Shown here: piece after piece, positions 27,387-36,223 of the stretch
Position numbering within the stretch: position 1 is the first letter of the stretch
Layout: every line of letters starts with the position of its first letter
Assembly: GCA_002298335.1 (NCBI GenBank)
Contig: DBNK01000004.1
Coordinates: 1 to 64,000, forward strand
Length of the DNA: 64,000 nucleotides
Source: Thalassolituus sp. UBA674
Lineage (GTDB): Bacteria > Pseudomonadota > Gammaproteobacteria > Pseudomonadales > Oceanobacteraceae
Direction: 5' to 3'
Translations under genes and position numbers: made by a program
The notes under the pieces: model-generated
Told to the model about the DNA's origin: nothing
Seen by the model: the letters and a program-made list of their open reading frames with translations, nothing else
Database searches by the model: none

Positions 27387-30152
27387 ATGCGGGATCACCT
27401 GAATCAGCCCAGCGAGCCGAATTACCTGTACCGGTTTGGCAGCGCTGAGTTTGATCAGTCATTACTGGAACTGCGCATCAGTGGTCAGGCCATTGATGCC
27501 GAGCGTCGCCCTCTGGAGTTGCTCAACCTGTTTCTTGATCACGTCGGTGAAGTACTCACGAAAGATGAGCTGCTCAACAGCCTGTGGGACACCGATGAAG
27601 TCGGCGAAGGTGCACTGGCCAATGCTGTCAGCCGTCTGAGAAGACTGCTCGGCCCGGACAACGCCTCCTTTATTGTTACCCGCCCCCGCCTTGGCTACAG
27701 CTTTGTTGGTAAGGTAGAGCGCATCGCACAGAATCAGCCACTGAAAAGTGCTGTTGCGCTTGAGTCCGGAAAACCCATTCCCGGCCGTCAGGACTTCCTG
27801 CTGGATACCCTGATGTCCGTATCGGGTAACAGCAGCCGTGAAGTCTGGGATGCCCGCCCGGTCCGCGGCGGACAGCATCATGTGTTCAAGTTCACGGCAG
27901 AAGCGGACGGCCTGCGCCAGCTGAAACGGGAATATACGATTTCAGAGCTGCTGTCCCGCTCGGCATCCACGGCAGATTCTGTTGCCCATATCTGTGGGAG
28001 GAACTTTGAAACGCCTCCTTTTTATCTGGAATACCCCTTTCTTGGTCCCGACCTGCTGAAGTGGTCAGAAGATAAACAGCAACTCTCTGCGCTTTCCCGG
28101 ACCGAACGCCTCAGCCTGTTCCTGCAGATCGCAGACACGGTGGCAGCGGCCCACAGCATTGGCGTTCTGCACAAAGACATTAAGCCAGCCAATATCCTGA
28201 TGACAGAGACCGGTGACGGAATGAAGCCGGTAGTGACTGACTTCGGGTCCAGTCATCTGATGCAGTCACAAGTGCTGAATGACATGGGGATCTCACCTCT
28301 GGGGCTGAGTATCACCTTTGACGCGTCCCCAACCAGCACAGGAGGGACCCTGTTGTATCTGGCTCCCGAGGTCTGGGCTGGCCAGTCTCCGAGTGTTCAG
28401 TCAGACGTCTTTTCCCTGGGGGTCATGCTGTACCAGATGATCTCCGGCGATCTGCGTACCGGCATACCTCCGGACTGGCAGAAATCCCTCGATGACGACC
28501 TTCTGTGCGAAGACATTCAGCTGGCGACGGCCAGCAATCCTGCCCAAAGAATTCAAAGTGTCGCTGAACTGGCCGAACGCCTGCGTAACCTGAAAGTACG
28601 CCGGGATGAAGCTCAGGAGAAACAGGCGCGTGAACAACACGCGGCGGAGATGCAACGGGCTCTTGAGCAATCTCAGGCCCGCCGTCCCTGGCTGGTTGCA
28701 GCCACCATGTCTCTGCTCGTAGGGATGATTGCTTCCTTAGGGCTGTACCAGGAAGCCGTCCGGGCACAAAAAGAAGCTCGGCGCTCCCAGCAACTTGCAC
28801 TCGAGCAGAAAGCCCGAGCCGAGAACATCAACCAGTTCTGGCAGGATGAAATCATCCAGAGTGGCAACCCGTACAGCCGTGATGAAGCCTCCATCAGGGA
28901 TGTACTCAATTACGCCAGCCAGCGTATCAATCAGGTCTTCGGTGATGACCCGGAGACAGCAGCAAGCACCCATGAGTCACTTGCAAAAGCCTTTAACGGG
29001 TTAACAGACTACCCTCAGGCCCGTGACAACTACCTGGCTGCCGCGGAAAAATACGCACAAGCCTATGGAGAGAACAGCATTCCTGCCTGGAGAACACGCC
29101 TTACACTCAGTCAGTTAATGGCTCAGAACGGAGATGTAAAAGACGCCAGGGCCCTGCTGGACAGCTTCAGGGAGCGCTCTTTCGGCGACTACCATACCCG
29201 CTCACTGCTGGGTTTTTATGCCCTCAAAGCATCCAGCCTGATTCACAGTGCCCAGCAGGAGTGGACAGAATCAGCCACCGACCTGGAACGTGCTGTTGCC
29301 CTGTTTGCCGTACTTGATGAACTGACTCAGGATGACCGTCTCTCCACTTATCTGGCTTTGGCCAGTAAATACCGTCGCCTGCAACGTTACGATGAAGCGG
29401 AGGAACTTCTGGAGAGAATCCTCGCCTCTGACACCACCTTGTCGCAGGCAAGAATGGCATCGCTGAAATTACGTCAGGCAATGATTTACGTGGAAAGGAA
29501 TCAGCTGGATAAAGCGGAACCCCTGTTGTTAAAGCTTGAAGAAGAATTCGCCAGCCTGCTGGGTGTCGACTCGCTGGACTCGTTGCGCACTCTCAACCAG
29601 CTCTCGCGGCTTTACAGCATGAAAGGCGACTACCGCAAAGCGCTGGGTTATGGACGGAAAGCCTATGATGTTTCCAGCTCACAATTTGGCCCGCTGCATG
29701 CCAACACCCTGATCGATCAGTCGCAATATGGGTTACTCCTGCATTACAGCGGCAACAGCCGTGAAGCCATTGCGATTATGAAGGATGCGATCAGCAAATT
29801 TCAGCAGATGTACGATACAGAGCCAGCTTATGTCCATGGGCTGCGTTATCTGATTGCCGAAGCTTTGCTGAGAGAAAAAGAATATGAAGAGGCAGAAAGA
29901 CTGATAGCGCAGATTGATCCTCAGAGATTGAAAAGCTCCAGTCCGGAAACTGACGCAGACCTCAACCTGTCTATTCTCAGATCAGTCATCCAGCTCCATA
30001 AACATCCCAACCCGGAAGTGGTGTCTCTTCTGCAAAGTGAGTTAAACCGTATTGAACAATGCGATCCCTGCATTGTGGAAGAACTGGGTCTGGCAGCACT
30101 GGCAGATGCTGGTACCGGACTGCATAACTCAGTTGTCTCTAAAAGCGACTGA
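27387..30152 (+). CDS. membrane-anchored winged-helix / Ser-Thr kinase / TPR regulator, copy 1
   Basis: The 921-residue protein combines four parts. Residues about 15-105 are an OmpR-type winged helix (RRPLELLNLFLDHVGEVLTK, ANAVSRLRRLLG, RPRLGYSF). About 130-410 are a Hanks-type kinase with Lys168 (HVFKF), HKDIKPANIL with Asp264, DFG Asp285 and an APE-like LAPEVW. A single transmembrane helix spans about 435-456. The last 460 residues are TPR-like helical hairpins, predicted to be periplasmic, ending with a CDPC motif. The layout resembles CadC/ToxR one-component regulators with an added kinase. The HKD in place of HRD makes it a non-RD kinase. The neighbouring copy shares this order; target genes and signal are unknown. 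Confidence 0.85.
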   Translation: MRDHLNQPSEPNYLYRFGSAEFDQSLLELRISGQAIDAERRPLELLNLFLDHVGEVLTKDELLNSLWDTDEVGEGALANAVSRLRRLLGPDNASFIVTRPRLGYSFVGKVERIAQNQPLKSAVALESGKPIPGRQDFLLDTLMSVSGNSSREVWDARPVRGGQHHVFKFTAEADGLRQLKREYTISELLSRSASTADSVAHICGRNFETPPFYLEYPFLGPDLLKWSEDKQQLSALSRTERLSLFLQIADTVAAAHSIGVLHKDIKPANILMTETGDGMKPVVTDFGSSHLMQSQVLNDMGISPLGLSITFDASPTSTGGTLLYLAPEVWAGQSPSVQSDVFSLGVMLYQMISGDLRTGIPPDWQKSLDDDLLCEDIQLATASNPAQRIQSVAELAERLRNLKVRRDEAQEKQAREQHAAEMQRALEQSQARRPWLVAATMSLLVGMIASLGLYQEAVRAQKEARRSQQLALEQKARAENINQFWQDEIIQSGNPYSRDEASIRDVLNYASQRINQVFGDDPETAASTHESLAKAFNGLTDYPQARDNYLAAAEKYAQAYGENSIPAWRTRLTLSQLMAQNGDVKDARALLDSFRERSFGDYHTRSLLGFYALKASSLIHSAQQEWTESATDLERAVALFAVLDELTQDDRLSTYLALASKYRRLQRYDEAEELLERILASDTTLSQARMASLKLRQAMIYVERNQLDKAEPLLLKLEEEFASLLGVDSLDSLRTLNQLSRLYSMKGDYRKALGYGRKAYDVSSSQFGPLHANTLIDQSQYGLLLHYSGNSREAIAIMKDAISKFQQMYDTEPAYVHGLRYLIAEALLREKEYEEAERLIAQIDPQRLKSSSPETDADLNLSILRSVIQLHKHPNPEVVSLLQSELNRIEQCDPCIVEELGLAALADAGTGLHNSVVSKSD

Positions 30153-30492
30153 TCTGCAGAAGACAGCCCCTCAGACTTTGCTGTAGTGTTGTTTCACCGC
30201 AAACAATGTCGCCAGAAACACCAGCTGAGGTGCGAAAAAAAGTACGAGGATTGTTGTAATAGGTTCCATAGACTACCACCGCTCAAGGGTCTGAAACTGG
30301 ATAGTGTGAATGTAGAATCTGCCTCAACTGAAGTCTTACCGGAACTCTACCGCAACGTTAGAATCATTTTTTTCCCAATTAAATCAATAAGTTAAAAAAC
30401 ATACATACATAGAAAACATTTCCACTCCGAGGTTGTCGAAAGTATAACGACACGCTTATTATGTGACCTGATATGTAGCAAAAGGACTTCCA
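30153..30492. other. gene-free spacer between the two kinase genes
   Basis: These 340 bases are more AT-rich than the flanking genes and contain no frame with recognisable similarity. The last 100 bases hold AT-rich segments that could be a promoter for the second kinase gene, whose ATG follows an AAAGGA ribosome-binding site. No terminator with a convincing stem was seen after the first gene. Confidence 0.6.
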
Positions 30493-33234
30493 ATGTCAGG
30501 CGCAATGACAGACTCCGGTGACATCCGTTATCTCTTCCGCTTCGGTTCAGCCGAGTTCGACCAGGCCCGTTTCCAGCTGACGGTTAATGGCCAGATCGTG
30601 GATGCTGACCGCCGTCCTCTGGAACTGTTGAACCTGCTGCTGGAACACATCGGCGAAGTCCTCACCCGGGAAGAGCTTTACGACACGCTCTGGGAAGGTG
30701 AAGACGTCGGCGAAGGTGCCATCGCCAACGCCGTCAGCCGCCTGCGTCGCCACCTCGGATTGGACAATGCGGCCTTCATCGTAACCCGCCCCCGGGTTGG
30801 CTATTCCTTCATCGGCAAGGTCGAGCGTATTGCCCAGAACCAGCCACTGAAAAGCTCGGTGGAACTGGCAGCTGAACAGCCAGTCCCAGGCCGCACCGAC
30901 TTCCTGCTGGATACCCTGCTGTCCGTTTCCGGCAGCAGCAACCGCGAAGTCTGGAAAGCACGGTCTGTCCGCGGTGAACAGTCCCATGTGTTCAAGTTCA
31001 CACAGCAGGCCGATGGCCTGCGCCAGCTGAAACGTGAGTACACCCTGTCGGAACTGCTGAGCCGGGTCCCTGCCACAGCAGATAAAGTGGTCAGCGTCTG
31101 TGGCCGTAACTTCGAAGAACCGCCTTTTTACGTGGAGTACCCGTATCTGGGGCCGGACCTTCTGAGCTGGGCAGAGAATAATGGGCAGCTGAGCGCACTC
31201 TCCCGGGAAGCCCGTCTTGATCTCTTTCTTCAGATTGCGGATGTCGTCTCCGCGGCACACAACGTCGGGGTTCTGCATAAAGACATCAAGCCCGCAAACA
31301 TTCTGATTCACACTCCGGAGTCAGGTGACCTGAAGGCCATGCTGACGGACTTTGGCTCAAGTCACCTGATGGAATCTCAGGTACTCAGTGAGCACGGAGT
31401 CTCCCCCCTGGGTATGAGTGTGACCTTTGATGAAGCGCCCTCATCATCCGGCGGCACCCTGCTCTATCTGGCTCCCGAAGTCTGGACCGGTGAATCACCG
31501 AGCATCCGCTCAGATGTATTCTCTCTCGGCATAGTGCTGTACCAGCTCATCAGTGGCGATCTGCGACAGGGCATTCCTTCCGACTGGCGTGATCATCTCG
31601 ATGACGATCTGCTGGCCGATGACATCCAACAGGCCACCAGCAGTGATCCGTCAAAACGCTTACAGAGTGTTGCTGAACTGGCTGACCGGCTGCGCACCCT
31701 CAAAGTCCGGCATCAGGCCGCCGCTGAACAGCAGGCCAAAGACGCTGAAATGCTGGCCGCCAGAGAGGCTCTGAACCGCTCACGGGCACGCCGCCCCTGG
31801 CTGATTGCCGCCAGCCTGACACTGGTGATGGGTCTTGCTGTCTCGCTGGTAATGTATCAACAGGCACTCACCGCTCAGAAAGAAGCCGAAAAGCAGATCG
31901 CCCGGGCCGAATCCATCAACCAGTTCTGGCAGGATGAAATCATTCAGGGGGGGAACCCCTACGCCAAAGATCAGGCTTCCATTGTCGATGTACTGGAAAG
32001 TGCCAGTGGCCGGGTTGAGGTGGCTTTTAAAGACGACCCCGCAACAGCTGGTTCAATCTTTGAATCTCTAGGTACAGCGTTTGGAGCACTTTCTGACAGA
32101 GATAAAGCCACAGACGTTTTCCAAAAAGCCTATGAGAATTATACATTAGCCTATGGAGAGAATAGTCCGAAAGCACTGTATTCACAATTGACCTCTGCAT
32201 ACTATCTGACTGAAAAAGATACCTCAGCAGCTCTTAGGGCATTGGAAAATCCAACCATCAAAGGGCTCAATGACGCCTCTGTAAACGACGAGTATCTTCA
32301 AGTCCTCTACCGCCGATATATGCTCCAATCCGGTCTTGCAACAAATAAACAGCAATGGGCTGAATCTGTGAAATTCCTAGAAAAGGCAGTACAAATTACT
32401 AATTCCACTAACTTTTCAGAATATGATCGACTAACCACATACAAGGTTTTACTCTTTGAATACTTACAAACCGGACAGGAAAACAAGGTAATTGAAATTG
32501 CTAAAGGCCTCCTAGAGAGTGATTTAGTTCTCAGCAAAGCCATGCAGATAACGTTTCAGTCTATCATTGCTTCGGCTTATTTATCATTGCATGACTTCGC
32601 ACAGGCCGAGACTCTTCTATTGACGATTGAGAGTGAACTGGAAGACATCCAGGCAACTGAGTCTTTAGACTATATTAGAGCCCAGAATCGTCTGACAACT
32701 TTATATACCGAAACAGAAAGATATCCAGAATCACTGAAACATGCTCAAAAGGCTTCCGCTATTTCTGAAAAGATGTTTGGCATCAATAACATAACCACTG
32801 CGATTCTTAACGGGTCTCTGGGTTTAGCCCTCTTGAGGACTGAGAGTTATTCTGATGCGATAAAAATATTAAAATCTTCTCAACAAACGCTTTTAGAACT
32901 TGCTGGTGAAGATGCCATCTATAAAGAATTGTTTTTTCACGCAATTGCTCAGGCAATGATTTTTTCGGGTAAATACGACCAGGCACGTACAATGATTGAT
33001 AAGATCAACATTGAGCTCTTACAAGAAAATCAACCGAAAATGAAGGCCTCTCTTGAGATTGATTTAATGAGATCCCTGAACAACTACCTTGAATACAGTG
33101 ATAATTCTCTCAGACATGAATTAAAAAGAGGAATTTCACAGCTTGAAGGTTGCAACTGCTTCCTCCGCTTTAAACTTGTAGAAATGTTTGGAGAACCCAT
33201 AAAATCGAGTGAGGTAATTAGTACTTCAGAATGA
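30493..33234 (+). CDS. membrane-anchored winged-helix / Ser-Thr kinase / TPR regulator, copy 2
   Basis: The 913-residue product is collinear with copy 1: winged helix (about 15-105), kinase with Lys168, Asp264 in HKDIKPANIL and DFG Asp286, a transmembrane helix (about 436-457) and a TPR-rich tail ending in a CNC motif. The first 500 residues are very similar to copy 1, even in DNA. From about position 32040 the DNA becomes distinctly AT-rich with different codon use, and the tail diverges strongly from copy 1. This suggests exchange of the sensor half by recombination or transfer. All kinase residues appear functional. A remnant of a third tail lies downstream. Confidence 0.85.
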   Translation: MSGAMTDSGDIRYLFRFGSAEFDQARFQLTVNGQIVDADRRPLELLNLLLEHIGEVLTREELYDTLWEGEDVGEGAIANAVSRLRRHLGLDNAAFIVTRPRVGYSFIGKVERIAQNQPLKSSVELAAEQPVPGRTDFLLDTLLSVSGSSNREVWKARSVRGEQSHVFKFTQQADGLRQLKREYTLSELLSRVPATADKVVSVCGRNFEEPPFYVEYPYLGPDLLSWAENNGQLSALSREARLDLFLQIADVVSAAHNVGVLHKDIKPANILIHTPESGDLKAMLTDFGSSHLMESQVLSEHGVSPLGMSVTFDEAPSSSGGTLLYLAPEVWTGESPSIRSDVFSLGIVLYQLISGDLRQGIPSDWRDHLDDDLLADDIQQATSSDPSKRLQSVAELADRLRTLKVRHQAAAEQQAKDAEMLAAREALNRSRARRPWLIAASLTLVMGLAVSLVMYQQALTAQKEAEKQIARAESINQFWQDEIIQGGNPYAKDQASIVDVLESASGRVEVAFKDDPATAGSIFESLGTAFGALSDRDKATDVFQKAYENYTLAYGENSPKALYSQLTSAYYLTEKDTSAALRALENPTIKGLNDASVNDEYLQVLYRRYMLQSGLATNKQQWAESVKFLEKAVQITNSTNFSEYDRLTTYKVLLFEYLQTGQENKVIEIAKGLLESDLVLSKAMQITFQSIIASAYLSLHDFAQAETLLLTIESELEDIQATESLDYIRAQNRLTTLYTETERYPESLKHAQKASAISEKMFGINNITTAILNGSLGLALLRTESYSDAIKILKSSQQTLLELAGEDAIYKELFFHAIAQAMIFSGKYDQARTMIDKINIELLQENQPKMKASLEIDLMRSLNNYLEYSDNSLRHELKRGISQLEGCNCFLRFKLVEMFGEPIKSSEVISTSE

Positions 33235-33428
33235 ATGGCTTTCGGCTTTGTTATTAGATGGAAATAAACACTCTGCTTCACCAGCCATTCTATCCAGTGC
33301 CTTTATTTATGATATGACATTAAATTTAAGTAGCCATTAATTGAAATCATGAATTTCCACATACAAAAATCTTCATAGATTATCGACCGAATAAATTCTT
33401 CATAGATTTAATCACCAGAAACAAGTAA

Positions 33429-33722
33429 ACGCTCACTGATTGCAGTTGCGCGTTATTAACTCTTGTTACCAATACACTTTGTAACCTTCCCAAAAAACAG
33501 GGCCATTCCAAATTAGAGGTTTTCCGGGATAATCAACGTAAACAGGAGATAATTTCTGCAGTTAATTTCTTACAGAACGATAATCAATCTGCGCTGACTT
33601 TTATTGAGAAAAAACTACCTGATCTGGAAGGGTGTGCTTGTATCCTACATCATGTTCTGAGAGATATAGTGTCAAAAGCAGAATGCTCCGAAGCAACATG
33701 GCAGGTCTCTGCCGGTGACTGA
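33429..33722 (+). pseudogene. C-terminal remnant of a third winged-helix/kinase/TPR regulator
   Basis: One frame is open from 33429 to a TGA at 33720-33722 but has no start codon with a ribosome-binding site and no domain upstream. Its translation contains LPDLEGCACILHHVL, which aligns with ISQLEGCNCFLRFKL at the end of kinase copy 2 and with IEQCDPCIVEELGL of copy 1. The preceding DNQRKQEIISAVNFL also resembles the copy 2 tail. The simplest reading is the leftover end of a third paralogue, or a discarded sensor tail from recombination. The homology is short and was judged by eye. Confidence 0.6.
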
Positions 33723-33761
33723 TGCCCGTTGTTACGGATGACGGACTTATCCAAGCTACCC

Positions 33762-33778
33762 TGCAACAACCTGTTGCA
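33762..33778. repeat. perfect short palindrome upstream of nsrR
   Basis: TGCAACA and TGTTGCA flank a three-base centre. It lies 75 bases upstream of the nsrR ATG and could be a protein-binding site; there is no other evidence. Confidence 0.35.
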
Positions 33779-33805
33779 CTGACCATTCCATTCAGGTCTT
33801 TCCTT

Positions 33806-33845
33806 ATTCCTGTATGTCCAGTAGCCTGAACTGGTATACAGGATT
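33806..33845. promoter_or_regulatory. imperfect palindrome immediately upstream of nsrR
   Basis: The arm at 33806-33822 (containing TCCTGTAT and CCAGT) is mirrored at 33830-33845 (ACTGG and ATACAGGA), with one mismatch, a small offset and a seven-base centre. It ends eight bases before the nsrR ATG. It may be an operator, for instance for autoregulation, or a 5' UTR hairpin covering the ribosome-binding site. Confidence 0.45.
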
Positions 33846-33853
33846 CCGAATAT

Positions 33854-34291
33854 ATGCAACTTAACAGTTTTACCGATTACGGGCTGCGCGCCCTGATCAT
33901 GCTTGGCAGCCTTCCGCCAGGCAGTCTGACCAGTGCCGGGGAGATCTCTGAGACCTTCGGTGTTTCACGCAATCACATGATGAAAATCGTTAACCGCCTT
34001 GCCCAGCTCGGTCTGGTTGAAACCATCCGCGGCAAAAATGGAGGTATCCGCCTGAAGAAGCCACCTTCCGACATCAATATCGGTCAGGTCATTCGTGGTA
34101 CAGAGCCTCTGCAGCTGCTCGACTGTTCTACTGAGAACTGTCATATCAGCCCGGCCTGCCGCTTGAAAGGTGTTTTAGTCGATGCCAAAAATGCATTCCT
34201 GGGCGTGCTTGATCAGTACACGCTCGATGATGTGCTCCGTGATAACAGTGAACTCCAGGCTATTCTGCGGATTCAGCCAGTCACCAGCTGA
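33854..34291 (+). CDS. nsrR: nitric oxide-sensing Rrf2 repressor NsrR
   Basis: The 145-residue Rrf2-family regulator has an N-terminal winged helix (TDYGLRALIMLG, GVSRNHMMKIVNRLAQLGLVETIRGKNGG) and a cluster-binding loop with Cys91, Cys96 and Cys102. The C-x4-C-x5-C spacing and even the numbering match NsrR and differ from IscR. NsrR binds DNA as an iron-sulfur holoprotein and releases it on reaction with nitric oxide, derepressing detoxification genes such as hmp. No such target is next to it here. Palindromes precede the gene; the small basic protein gene converges on it. Confidence 0.9.
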   Translation: MQLNSFTDYGLRALIMLGSLPPGSLTSAGEISETFGVSRNHMMKIVNRLAQLGLVETIRGKNGGIRLKKPPSDINIGQVIRGTEPLQLLDCSTENCHISPACRLKGVLVDAKNAFLGVLDQYTLDDVLRDNSELQAILRIQPVTS

Positions 34292-34296
34292 AACCC

Positions 34297-34482
34297 TTAA
34301 CGCTTTTTCTTACTGCGCTTACGGCGCAGATACTCTCTGACCGGGCGCGGTTTGTCCGGCAGAGCTTTGGCAAAGCGGGCCCGCATGTGCTCAACCTTTT
34401 CTTCTTTCTCCTGATGCGTTTTGTCATGCCGGTGCTTCTCTGCAGCCTGGCTGAAATCAACAACGTTTTCTTCATCCGTCAT
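34297..34482 (-). CDS. small highly basic hypothetical protein
   Basis: The 61-residue product has an acidic N-terminus (MTDEENVVDF), a charged helix and a strongly basic C-terminus (YLRRKRSKKKR). It lacks transmembrane segments. Its ATG directly abuts the TAA of the sulfotransferase gene, and the strong GGAGGAGGTG ribosome-binding site lies in that gene's last codons, so it is very probably translated. I do not recognise a named family; nucleic-acid or ribosome binding is a guess from charge. Confidence 0.7.
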   Translation of the reverse strand: MTDEENVVDFSQAAEKHRHDKTHQEKEEKVEHMRARFAKALPDKPRPVREYLRRKRSKKKR

Positions 34483-36087
34483 TTACACCTCCTCCGTCTG
34501 TTGCAACGCCTCATACATAGGTTGCAGGTGTTCTTCATAACGACGCCAGCGGCCCACAGCCTGATCTGACAAAGGCTGACGCACCTGAGTTGCAGAGGTT
34601 GTCCGAACCGCACGTTTATTTTCATAAAATGACAGACAGGCATCGTGCCAGGGCAGCCCCAGATAGCTGAGGAGCCTGCGGGTCTGCTCTTCCGGGTTCT
34701 GCAACAGCGCCTCATGCGAGACTTCGAGCAGAGGCACCCCGGTTGCTTTCCAGTAGTTGATCAGCCGGTTACTGGCCTGCCAGATTTCGGCCAACTGCTG
34801 TTGGTCGTAGGTGAACGCCAGGCCATCCGAGAAATACTGTCGCAGGCAGCCCCAGAGGTTATCCATCGGCTCACGGCGACAGACGATGATACGAGCCTGT
34901 GGCAACACCCGGCGGATAACACCGATGGCTTTGTAATTCTGCAGATTCTTGTCCGTAAAGAAGGTGGTTTTCTGTAGTGCTGAAGTCGACGCCAGATACG
35001 CCTTGCCCAGCGACTGCCAGTCGGAAGCCATGAGCGCTCCGGCCCATTCCGGGAAGGATTTATTGATACCCCGGCGCCGCAGGAACTGGCTGCAGGCCAG
35101 CGGCAGATCATTCAGCTCATCCCCCGCGGTCACCTGAGGGTGAGCAGACAGAATCTGTTCCACCAACGTCGTACCACTGCGCGGCAACCCACAGATAAAC
35201 ACCGGTACCGGCCCACCTCCCGGTTCAGCCAATTCTCCGGAATCGGTATCAAAATGATCTCGGATGCTGTCGATCTGCTGCAGTTCTGCGGCATGATCAT
35301 ATCTGAGTGTCTGCCTCATCAGCTCAGCACCCTGCCGGATATGCTCAAACTCTGCGTCATAACGACCCGACTGTTCATCACTGCGTGCCAGTGCGTAGTG
35401 CAGCATGGCACGTTGCCGCAAGGAACGGCTGGTATCGCCTGTAAGAACCTGAAAACGCTGGTATTCCGCCTCTGCAAGCGCCCCGCACAGATCAGCCCGG
35501 TTCCAGACTGCCGCCGCCAGATCCGGCCGGAGGACAAGACAACGGTTGAACGCTGCCAGCGCTTCGTCCTGTGCACCCATCTCTTTGAGAATAACCCCCA
35601 GGTGATTCAGTACTTCGGCATTAGCCGGCTCCAGCTTTACCGCTTTACGGATTGCTTCGAGGGCCTGCGGATACCGCTGCAGGAAACGGCAGGCCACCGA
35701 CAGGCTTACCAATGCTGGCACAAACCTCGGCCGATGGCTGAGACAACCTGATGTTGCACGCTGCAAGGCAGGGAAATCTCCTGCCTGGTTCAGAGCATCA
35801 AACAGGCGCAGCCAGGCGGGTTCACAGGCGGGCAGTTGTTGTGTCAGCGCCTGCATCACCTGAATGACCGCCGGTAAATTACCCTGTTGCAGCCAGCCAC
35901 TGGCCATGTTCACAGCATCACCGGCCGGCAGTTGACGCAGACCGGCCCCGGGTAAATGAAGTGATACCAGTTTACTGGCGGTTTTATCCGGTCGGGACTT
36001 ACGGGCAGAAGACATTGCGGTTCTCAGAAAGCGTTCCCCTTCATTATGCCCAAGCCGTCTCCAGAGTTCACGATTGCAGCCGGACAT
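34483..36087 (-). CDS. TPR-sulfotransferase fusion protein
   Basis: The 534-residue protein has an N-terminal half of TPR repeats (about 60-230; RPRFVPALVSLSVACRF, AEVLNHLGVILKEMGAQDEA) and a C-terminal sulfotransferase domain. The PAPS 5'-phosphosulfate loop is visible as FICGLPRSGTTLVEQIL near residue 280, and a later region (IVCRREPMDNLWGCLRQYF) fits the 3'-phosphate-binding segment. Related bacterial proteins are annotated tyrosine-protein or carbohydrate sulfotransferases; the acceptor is unknown. The ATG at 36087 was preferred because AAGGAGA precedes it; a start twelve codons upstream is less supported. It is coupled to the small basic gene downstream. Confidence 0.85.
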   Translation of the reverse strand: MSGCNRELWRRLGHNEGERFLRTAMSSARKSRPDKTASKLVSLHLPGAGLRQLPAGDAVNMASGWLQQGNLPAVIQVMQALTQQLPACEPAWLRLFDALNQAGDFPALQRATSGCLSHRPRFVPALVSLSVACRFLQRYPQALEAIRKAVKLEPANAEVLNHLGVILKEMGAQDEALAAFNRCLVLRPDLAAAVWNRADLCGALAEAEYQRFQVLTGDTSRSLRQRAMLHYALARSDEQSGRYDAEFEHIRQGAELMRQTLRYDHAAELQQIDSIRDHFDTDSGELAEPGGGPVPVFICGLPRSGTTLVEQILSAHPQVTAGDELNDLPLACSQFLRRRGINKSFPEWAGALMASDWQSLGKAYLASTSALQKTTFFTDKNLQNYKAIGVIRRVLPQARIIVCRREPMDNLWGCLRQYFSDGLAFTYDQQQLAEIWQASNRLINYWKATGVPLLEVSHEALLQNPEEQTRRLLSYLGLPWHDACLSFYENKRAVRTTSATQVRQPLSDQAVGRWRRYEEHLQPMYEALQQTEEV

Positions 36088-36127
36088 CCTGTCTCTCCTT
36101 TCATCTGAACAGATAGACAGCAAAAGA

Positions 36128-36159
36128 TAACACCCCGTAACCGAACACCAGAGGTGTTA
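36128..36159. repeat. inverted repeat in the divergent sulfotransferase spacer
   Basis: TAACACC (36128-36134) and GGTGTTA (36153-36159) are perfect complements 18 bases apart, within the 136-base spacer between two divergent genes. It could be an operator. Confidence 0.3.
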
Positions 36160-36223
36160 CCCATACCCTGCGCTAATCTGAGTATCAAATACCTGTTCTG
36201 TCACGACGCTTCGGGAGATGCCT

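Larger units (their letters stand above)
33235..33853. other. AT-rich stretch with a decayed gene fragment and the nsrR upstream region
   Basis: No intact gene is present in these 619 bases. The middle holds the third TPR-tail remnant (listed separately). Before it is AT-rich sequence with an 11-base direct repeat, CTTCATAGATT, twice within about 45 bases. After it are two inverted repeats that precede nsrR. Confidence 0.65.
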
